From Collybia mongolica (taxonomy: Eukaryota; Basidiomycota; Agaricomycetes; Agaricales; Clitocybaceae): a stretch of 64,000 nucleotides of DNA. The stretch's first letter is position 1; each line of letters opens with the position of its first letter. Both the position numbers and the translations under genes were made by a program. Below the pieces are notes generated by a model. The model ran no database searches and had not been told where the DNA came from. It saw only the letters and a list, made by a program, of their open reading frames with translations. The stretch spans positions 2,666,001-2,730,000 of the forward strand of contig JAAXNY010000004.1 in the NCBI GenBank assembly GCA_013420905.1, in the 5' to 3' direction. This document shows, one piece after another, positions 57,946-64,000 of this stretch.

Positions 57946-59451
57946 TACTCCTCCATTTGCGTTGGTTTTTATTTTCCCTTCCTCAAAATGTTTCTGTTTC
58001 TCGGGACAGGCCATTATGAAGTGTCCGGGTGTAAAACAGTAATGACATTTATATGCATTTGGTCTTTGCAGTTGTCCTTCTTTAGGCTTTCCGTACTGAT
58101 TCTGATACTGATGCTGCTGGGGTGCGCTATTCGCGGCATGGTTCTGAACAGTTGCTTGTTGAAGCGCTTTCATTACATCCTTGAATCCACTCCTTGTATT
58201 CTTCTCATTTACTTGGAGATGGTCTAACAAATTAACTATTTGTTGTTTTATTTCATCCATCTCTACTTTGATTTTGGGCGCTGCTGTTGCTGTTACAGAC
58301 GTTATAAACGATCTATTCGTGTCTGGAATATTCATGTTGGCTACACCTTCAGAAATGCTGATTGCAGTTGCTATAACTTCCTCCAGATCGTACTGATCCC
58401 CTTTTCGTCACGCGAGCGCGGCGGCTTCGGCAATAGTATTAGGATCTGCTCGGTTGTTTGTAGCAACGGCTTGTCCTGCCTGTGTAGCATTAGACTGATT
58501 ATTCCCTAGCAGGGTTAGCCTTCCTTGTACTTGGGATCTGAAGACTTCGTCTAGACATCCCAAGAACTTGGTAACTAATTCTCGGTTAGAGATAATAGGT
58601 GGCCTAACTCCCAAGAGTTTAATAGATTCTGCTTTGAATTCACGCTTCAGCTTTTTCAGCGCAGCCTCATCGGTTACTCCAATTCGTGGGTTGGCGCGAC
58701 ACACTGCTTCTAACTTGGCTACTGATCCTTCTACTTGATCGAGTGCTTCTGGATAACTAGAGATCAACTCTGTCTTGAAATCCGTCCAAGTGCCTGTCTT
58801 ATAGTGGTCTAATGCCCTCCACTCATTCTCTGATTGTAGGTCTGCATATTTTCCTAACATTAACTTCTTTTCTTCATCATTTGTAATGTTACACTCCTTC
58901 CATAGGACCTCCATTCGCTCCAGAAACCGGATTAAACCCGTGGGCTCTTTTCCTTTGAATACTGGTGCATCACGGACACCTGGTTGGGGCATATATTTAC
59001 GAGGGGGTTCAGTCATGATTACTGAACGGTTCTGAGTAGCTAACGAGTTCGGGTTTGCTACTGGGTTTACTACGGACGATCTTCTGCGCGCTACTGGTCT
59101 ACTAGTAGTCGATATGTTTCCTAAGAGCTCTGGAGTTCTAAATACTTGCCTTGGTCCTGAAGATCCAAAGGCTGGTTGTGAAGATCCTCGTGTGCGCGCT
59201 TGCCTAGGAGGTGGTAACGACTCTGTTACTCCAGCGTTTTGCGAATTTTTAGTCTGCCACGTTTTTGTAGCTACTTGTCTTGCAAGTGGCTGATTAGTTA
59301 GTCTGTTTGACGAGCTGGCTTGTGGGCGTGGCTCTTGAGACAGATTGACTAAACTTTCTCCGCTCTACTTCAATTTGTAGACGACGTTACTCGTCTTGGT
59401 ATAATATTTTTCAAAGAAAGATGCTCTCTTTAGACTATTCAAAACTCTGAA

Positions 59452-59469
59452 CCCTCGCGGTGGGCTCCA
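59452..59469 (-). promoter_or_regulatory. Candidate primer-binding site
   Basis: Two bases after the 5' LTR, the minus strand reads TGGAGCCCACCGCGAGG. It starts with the TGG that pairs with a tRNA CCA end. I could not name the tRNA from memory. Confidence 0.6.
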
Positions 59470-59471
59470 GA

Positions 59472-60687
59472 TGAAAGGGGGCTCCTGGGCTATACATGCG
59501 CTGATGCTATGAAATGTAATCCCTTACACACACACACCAAACCTAACAATCAACACATGAACAGTAGGAATCGCCTGTTTTGAGTTCGGGTTCAAGCACT
59601 TAGAAGCACTAAGCTTTGAATAGTACTAGCCAAAGCCCTTTCCAATGATCTCTCAACAGGTTTGTTTTAGACAAAAGCTTCAACACAGGTTTAAAAACCT
59701 GCTAGGTATATTTATAATATCTCTCGATCCAATAGACTGTGTACCAAGTGTACGTTCAATTATTAATGATCCCAAGCGGATCTATAAGTCCAAGCGACTT
59801 ATCAAACAATACAGTGCCAAGTGCACTAAGGCCAAGTGCCTAGTAAATTCCAACGGACAATACGGTACTAAGTTCCAAGTGAACTAAGTTTCTTTAATTC
59901 TGTGGTTCTTCAATCAATTCCAATCAAGACACGTTGAAGCAATCTGATCCTTAATTCGGGCACGCAATAGTGTTTTAACAAATGTGATTTGTATACTCTA
60001 TAGTCGCGCGAAGTGGGGGCAAGATTCCTTGCCTAGCGCTACTTATCTACAGTCTATTTATAGTGTACAAACTAAATATCATACGGAATTGTAAATTTTA
60101 CACGGAACCGCGCTCCTGCGCGCCAAGGATCTGTATTCAATGCTGATGCGTCCTCTACAACTTGGCGCGTGCGCCATGCGTGCCAATTATGCCGTTTACT
60201 GGTTACTTATCAAATATTGAAAGAGCTGGCTAAACTCTTATCAAGTCACGACCGCGTGCTTTGTTATTTAAAACAGCGCGGCACTGTCATTTACTCCTCC
60301 TGATTGTCCCGGTCGCTATTCACGGGGTCCCGTCGCTTCTGGTAGTTAACACCAAGTACCCCTGACTAGGATCGGGTTGTGCAAGTCCTGAATTTACAAT
60401 TACTTCTCCTATTAATGATGATCCCCGGACTAATGATATCATACTACAACAGTTACTTATGAACTAAGACACCGAGGTTGTAACCGGGCATGGTGAATAG
60501 GACTAATAATAGACCGTACTCATAGTCCTCTGTACTGATAGTGTATAATCCATTAGACTAGTTCACTCTGATTAGCTGTCTTGGAGCTCGACTCTAATCC
60601 TTTATTACCGTTTACTTGGTTATTAGAAATGATACTAATAGCCTTACTTGTCGACTTTATAAGTGCAAACAATTTCGGGCCCTATCA
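59472..60687 (-). repeat. Gypsy 5' LTR
   Basis: Mate of 43580-44795, about 1.2 kb in the same orientation. Differences include gcgcgcgcc against gcgcgtgcg and a few indels in the CA run near its right-to-left end. Confidence 0.93.
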
Positions 60688-62055
60688 CTGGTCTCATCAT
60701 ATGTGACGGTGGTACCAAAGAAGGGGAAGTTGGGGATGTGGAGGAAGGTCTTGGAGGACCCAACCTCAACCCGTGTCTCTGTTTTAGCCCCCCGAGCCTC
60801 CTTTGCCTTGGCGTCGAAGAACTGGTAGAGGACCTGGAGGTTGTCTTTGGAAGGCACAGTATCCATGACGAGGGACAAACCCCCAAGATGGTTCTGTGTT
60901 TCCACAACGGTGCGGATGGTTCGACGATTGGAACCAAGAATACTGTTGATCGTCAGTATAACAGGAGTGTTGTCCCAGTACACCAGCGGGGAGCAGAAGA
61001 CCACAACTTCTTTCTGAGAGGAACCATGGGTGGTGGAACGCTTCACGTTGGCGCAAGCCCGTTCAGCATTTGTGCAGGAGGTGGCAGCCCCGCCCACAAC
61101 AATCTGTTGCGCTTGGATGATGGATGTGTTGGGAGCCAAGGGGAAGGACTTGGCCATCTGGACTAGTCCCTCTGCCATGGCAGCGGCACCTTTCCTCCTC
61201 TTAGAAGGGGGAGGTTGGGGGAGAGCAGCAGCAGAAGCTGCCACAGAAGCAAACAAGGCCAGGGTCGGCCAAGGGGGGGGAGGCGGAGGCCGTCTGGACA
61301 ACCGAGCCAGGATAAGCTTCCTTTGGGGCCTGCAGAGACCAGCAGGATTAGAGGTAGCATTGGATGAGTGGGGGGGCTGCTGCCCTGATCCAGGAGGACC
61401 GTACTTGGGGGGGGGGGGGGGCATCAGGGGGGAGCTGGCTCCAAAGGCTGTCGATGACCTGTTGTAGGGCAGCGACTTGAGAGGTCCCATTGGCAACATG
61501 CCGGATGAGGCCGATTTCAGAGGCTGAGTATATGACCTGGAGGAGCTCAGTGGCAAAGGTGTCAGTGAGGTGTGCAGGGACGCAATATCCCTTTTCAGTC
61601 CAGAGGTTCATAAGCTCTGTTGTGTTGTGGAGTGATGAGGTAGCCACCTGGATGTCAATCTCTGCCAATTCTTTCGAACTGGTTGGGAGAAAGGCATCAG
61701 CAGGGTCGTCAAAGCTCTCCTGGAAGGAGTTCATCTCCACTCCCTCCAAGGTTTCCTCTCGGTCCTGGGGAGGTGGGGCTGGGGCTTTGCCTTTGGCGGA
61801 CGACAATGTGACAGTGTTGTCGTCTGCTGCAGTATCCATCGGAGTGGAGGAATCTGCCTCCAATGCGGGTGCAGGCGTGGGTGGTCGAAAGAAGACCCGT
61901 TGTGCGATAGTAGGGAGGCCTGGGGGTCTCTGAGGAGTGGTGCTCCTGGTTGGAGCAGGGGAGGAGGACCCGCGAAGGTAGTTGCAAATGTCTGGCGGTT
62001 TCGAGGCACATTCCACTGATTGTTGAGATCGGCCGGGAGGGTTGTCTTTGCCCAT
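60688..62055 (-). pseudogene. LINE ORF1, N-terminal part
   Basis: The ATG at 62055 opens a Pro/Ser-rich protein (MGKDNPPGRSQQSVECAS). The frame shifts at a run of 12 G bases near 61,407-61,418, and the second frame continues (KEVVVFCSPLVYWDNTPVIL; LPFFGTTVTY-like end) to the Gypsy at 60,687. The homopolymer shift may be a real mutation or an assembly error. Confidence 0.7.
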
Positions 62056-62197
62056 GTCAGAGGCATGGGGCTTGGTTGGTAGAGTGTTATTGGGGGTGAT
62101 CTAGGGCAGCAGGGTGCGTAGAACAACGATGATGACTACGACGGTGGCTGTGCATGTCGTGGTAACAAGTCAAGAAGCAATGACTTTTATAACTATC

Positions 62198-62877
62198 ATA
62201 ATGCTGATGGATATGTTGTCTACAGGATGAGTTACCCCCGGTGTGGAATGCACAATGTGTGCCATATTGTTTGACAAACTCTGGATTGTCCCTAACGGAT
62301 AGTCAGCAAACTAAACGGGCTGCAATGCATACACCTACCGGCACACACAACACCACCAACCCTTCACCTCTTCAACCTTCTTGTCATGTCTGACGAACTT
62401 GACAATTTTTTTATTGGTGAAAATGAGGAGGACATCTGCCACAACCTCTTTTTTCACTGCCATTTCCTTGGGAATTGACAGACAGTGATGTTCTTGAAGG
62501 TCATCTACCACCTGTTCAATGGTATGTCAACGTTATTACAAGGTTTCGTCAACTGACATTACCTCTTCTATCTCGTCATCATGCTGGTCTGCACCACCAG
62601 TGTTGCACACTTCCTCCACACTCTGATCACTTGCTTGGCCACTACCCTCCTCCTCCAATTCCTCCTGGGAAACCCTCAAACGCTTTTTTTTTGGCTGTTG
62701 AACAATGAGTTTGTCATCTGAGGACTCTTTGTCATCAGCTTTCCTCTTTGGTTTTTGATGGGGTGCTGCCTTCTGGGCCAATTTCTTTGCAGTCACCTTC
62801 TTTGGTAGAATCTTTGCTTTGCTCAAAGAACCCATGTTCTTGGCTCTTGGTGGCATTGCAGTAGAAGTTGTGGCCAA
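62198..62877 (-). pseudogene. hAT transposase, N-terminal part
   Basis: The Met at 62877 opens a Lys-rich, nuclear-type N-terminus (MATTSTAMPPRAKNMGSL) and an acidic stretch. After an intron ending near 62,519 a BED-like region follows (DVLLIFTNKKIVKFVRHDKK, then WCCVCR), with a donor GTAGGT right after it. It continues in the same orientation as the C-terminal part beyond the LINE, and together they make one transposase gene. Confidence 0.75.
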
Positions 62878-63641
62878 TATACAGATTTGTCACAATATGT
62901 TTGGTAGAATTTTCAGTGAACGACACATCACATTGTGGCCAGCCTTGAACATCATCAACTTTGTAAACTGTCATGTGGATATATAGCTACTTGTCTTAGT
63001 CTTGTACCAGCAGAAAGACCGGTTGCCACAGGTTGCAACCAGTCATCTGTCGGTTGCAATAAAATCTTTATTTGGTGCAACTGCAACCATCCAAGACTAG
63101 CAATTCAGGCAACCGTGACCAATGGTCTGGTTGTTTGCAGTTGCGGTTGCGGTTCAGTTGCGGTCTTTTGGCAGTCCGATGGACCGGACCTCCAAACTCT
63201 AGTGGTGATGCTCCCTAAGGATCTGCGCGAGGCAGAGTACAAGAGTTGTGGTGTCCTTGTGTGGCCTGGTAGTTGATAAGGTGGATGTGAACAGATTAGT
63301 GAAGCCCCCAGTACAGGCAAGATGAGATGACCCTGCAGATAGTCAGGATTAGCTCTGATAAGTTAGAAATTTGGATATGGTGTAAAAGGATAGTGGCCCA
63401 GGCCGCAAGAATGGTCTGATGAAAGGCAATGTTGATTAGGGATGAAGTGTTAGGTAGTTTAGGGATGACCTAGTGCAGGAGGGACGAATTCCCACGGTCA
63501 GATGGTGGTGGTAAAAGAGCAAGAATCATCGATTTTCATACCCCTTAATTTCATCCACTAAACTTAGGAAAAACCCTTTTCATCCATAAGTGGGGGAAAA
63601 ACCACCCCCACCAGGTGCACAGTGAATACATGCATGCATGA

Positions 63642-64000
63642 GGTGAATCATTCAAAACAGAGACAATACTGCAGGCATGGAGGTGTAGTGGAATCAGGCC
63701 TCTCAATCCTGGGATATTCACCACTGCCAACTTTGCACCCAGCCATTCAACATTGACATCAACCCACTTACCATCATCATTTCCAACAGATCTCCCATCC
63801 ATGGTTGATGATATCCCCTCATCAGATGATGTTTATGACCCAGAGGCTCCCCTTGAATGCAAAGGCTTTGGTGATGATTCAAGTTCAGAAGAAGGTGATT
63901 CTGATGGATCTGATTCAAATTCAGACTCAGACAAGGAGCCACCTGAGCAGGGGCACAAAGCAATGCCAACTTGTCACCAAACCAGGATCAACCCATCACA
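63642..64000 (+). pseudogene. C-terminal fragment of a pogo/CENP-B-like (DDE_1) transposase, runs off the window
   Basis: The frame reads ESFKTETILQAWRCSGIRPL, then NPGIFTTANFAPSHSTLTST. This matches the end of fungal pogo-type transposases, where a 'W-R-x-T-G-I-x-P-x-N-P-D-I-F' block precedes a low-complexity tail. An acidic Asp/Ser/Glu-rich tail follows and stays open at the right edge. A TGA lies just upstream at 63639. The rest of the gene is not contiguous, so it was probably cut by the palindrome-rich element and the nest. Confidence 0.5.

Larger units (their letters stand above)
55895..59016 (-). pseudogene. Gypsy gag, interrupted by Tc1 copy 2
   Basis: The Met at 59016 opens MTEPPRKYMPQPGVRDAP and a capsid-like region (WTDFKTELISSYPEALDQVE). 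An in-frame TGA at 58408-58410 precedes the continuation. A zinc knuckle CHYCFTPGHFIMAC follows near 58,060. Tc1 copy 2 then cuts the frame at 57,945. On the far side gag resumes (CLPDGSYIPREPE; Gln/Asn-rich tail) and ends at 55895. Confidence 0.75.
43580..60687 (-). mobile_element. Large Ty3/Gypsy LTR retrotransposon with two antisense accessory genes
   Basis: The element runs from TG at 43580 to CA at 60687 and is transcribed leftward. Removing the two Tc1 insertions leaves about 13.9 kb, long for a Gypsy. Order in transcription direction: 5' LTR, primer-binding site, gag, protease, RT-RNase H, integrase, two genes on the opposite strand, polypurine tract, 3' LTR. No convincing 4-6-bp target duplication is visible (cacgc on the left, ctggt on the right). 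Confidence 0.88.
38803..62182 (-). mobile_element. Tad1-like LINE, split by a Gypsy insertion in ORF1
   Basis: The 15-bp target duplication ACTTTTATAACTATC stands at 38788-38802 and 62183-62197. The 3' poly(A) tail is the T run from 38803. The 5' end starts CATTGCTTCTTGACTTGTTA. The order ORF1 (zinc knuckles), ORF2 (endonuclease, RT, RNase H) and a 3' UTR of about 300 bp is that of the fungal Tad1 group. Without the Gypsy, the LINE is about 6.3 kb. Confidence 0.9.
36014..63201 (-). mobile_element. hAT transposon, internally expanded by nested retroelements
   Basis: The left end TAGAGTTTTGAGGTCCAGTC and the reverse complement of the right end (TAGAGTTTGGAGGTCCGGTC) match at 18 of 20 positions. 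The 8-bp flanks are GCGGTGAT (36006-36013) and GTGGTGAT (63202-63209). One C/T difference aside, this is the 8-bp duplication expected of hAT. SINE-like copy A shows the unoccupied target. Removing the LINE leaves 36,014-38,802 plus 62,198-63,201, a normal hAT size of about 3.8 kb. Confidence 0.9.
35387..63531 (-). mobile_element. SINE-like element copy B, split by a 27-kb nested insertion
   Basis: The 3' part (T run at 35390-35401 up to 36,013) matches 29734-30,325 of copy A. The 5' part (63,202-63,531) matches 30,326-30,659. The target duplication ATTTTCATACCCC is present at 35374-35386 and 63532-63544, which shows that both halves belong to one insertion. Everything between 36,014 and 63,201 was added later. 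Confidence 0.88.

Overview
The window is a nuclear chromosome segment of a basidiomycete fungus, most likely an Agaricomycete. Nearly every recognisable gene is cut by GT-AG introns of about 46-62 bp, and the mobile elements are of fungal type: Tnp2/CACTA-like, hAT, Tad1-like LINE, Ty3/Gypsy, Tc1/mariner and pogo. Nothing in the sequence points to a species.

Positions 1-29,600 are gene-dense. In order they hold a SWIB/DEK_C chromatin protein (-), HRD3/SEL1L of ER-associated degradation (-), a PTAR1-like prenyltransferase-alpha repeat protein (-), mitochondrial oligoribonuclease REX2 (+), a TmpL-related membrane reductase-like protein (-), the arginine-specific carbamoyl-phosphate synthase large subunit (+), a fructosyl-amine/sarcosine-type FAD oxidase (-), the FCF1/UTP24 rRNA-processing nuclease (+), a coiled-coil gene (+) convergent with a Tnp2-like transposase gene (-), an arrestin-related trafficking adaptor with a PPxY motif (+) and TIM22 (-). 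The genes are independent housekeeping functions, not a pathway cluster. Several have unusual exon structures, including an 8-nt exon in REX2. An 841-bp MITE fills most of the shared promoter of the FAD oxidase and FCF1 genes.

From about 29,600 to the right edge the DNA is almost entirely transposable. Two copies of a poly(A)-tailed, SINE-like element lie at 29,734-30,659 and 35,387-63,531. The second copy has been opened by a stack of insertions whose borders can be read directly: a hAT transposon (36,014-63,201, imperfect 8-bp target duplication), a Tad1-like LINE inside its transposase gene (38,803-62,182, 15-bp duplication), a large Ty3/Gypsy element inside LINE ORF1 (43,580-60,687, about 1.2-kb LTRs), and two nearly identical Tc1-like elements inside the Gypsy (49,026-50,633 and 56,338-57,945, TA duplications). 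That is five levels.

The most interesting content is inside the Gypsy. Between the end of pol and the 3' LTR it carries two spliced genes in the opposite orientation to gag-pol. Each has a basic patch, an acidic C-terminus and short exons, and I do not recognise either family. The older layers are visibly depleted of CpG, and every in-frame nonsense codon I found in the nest is TGA. Both fit decay of methylated CpG.
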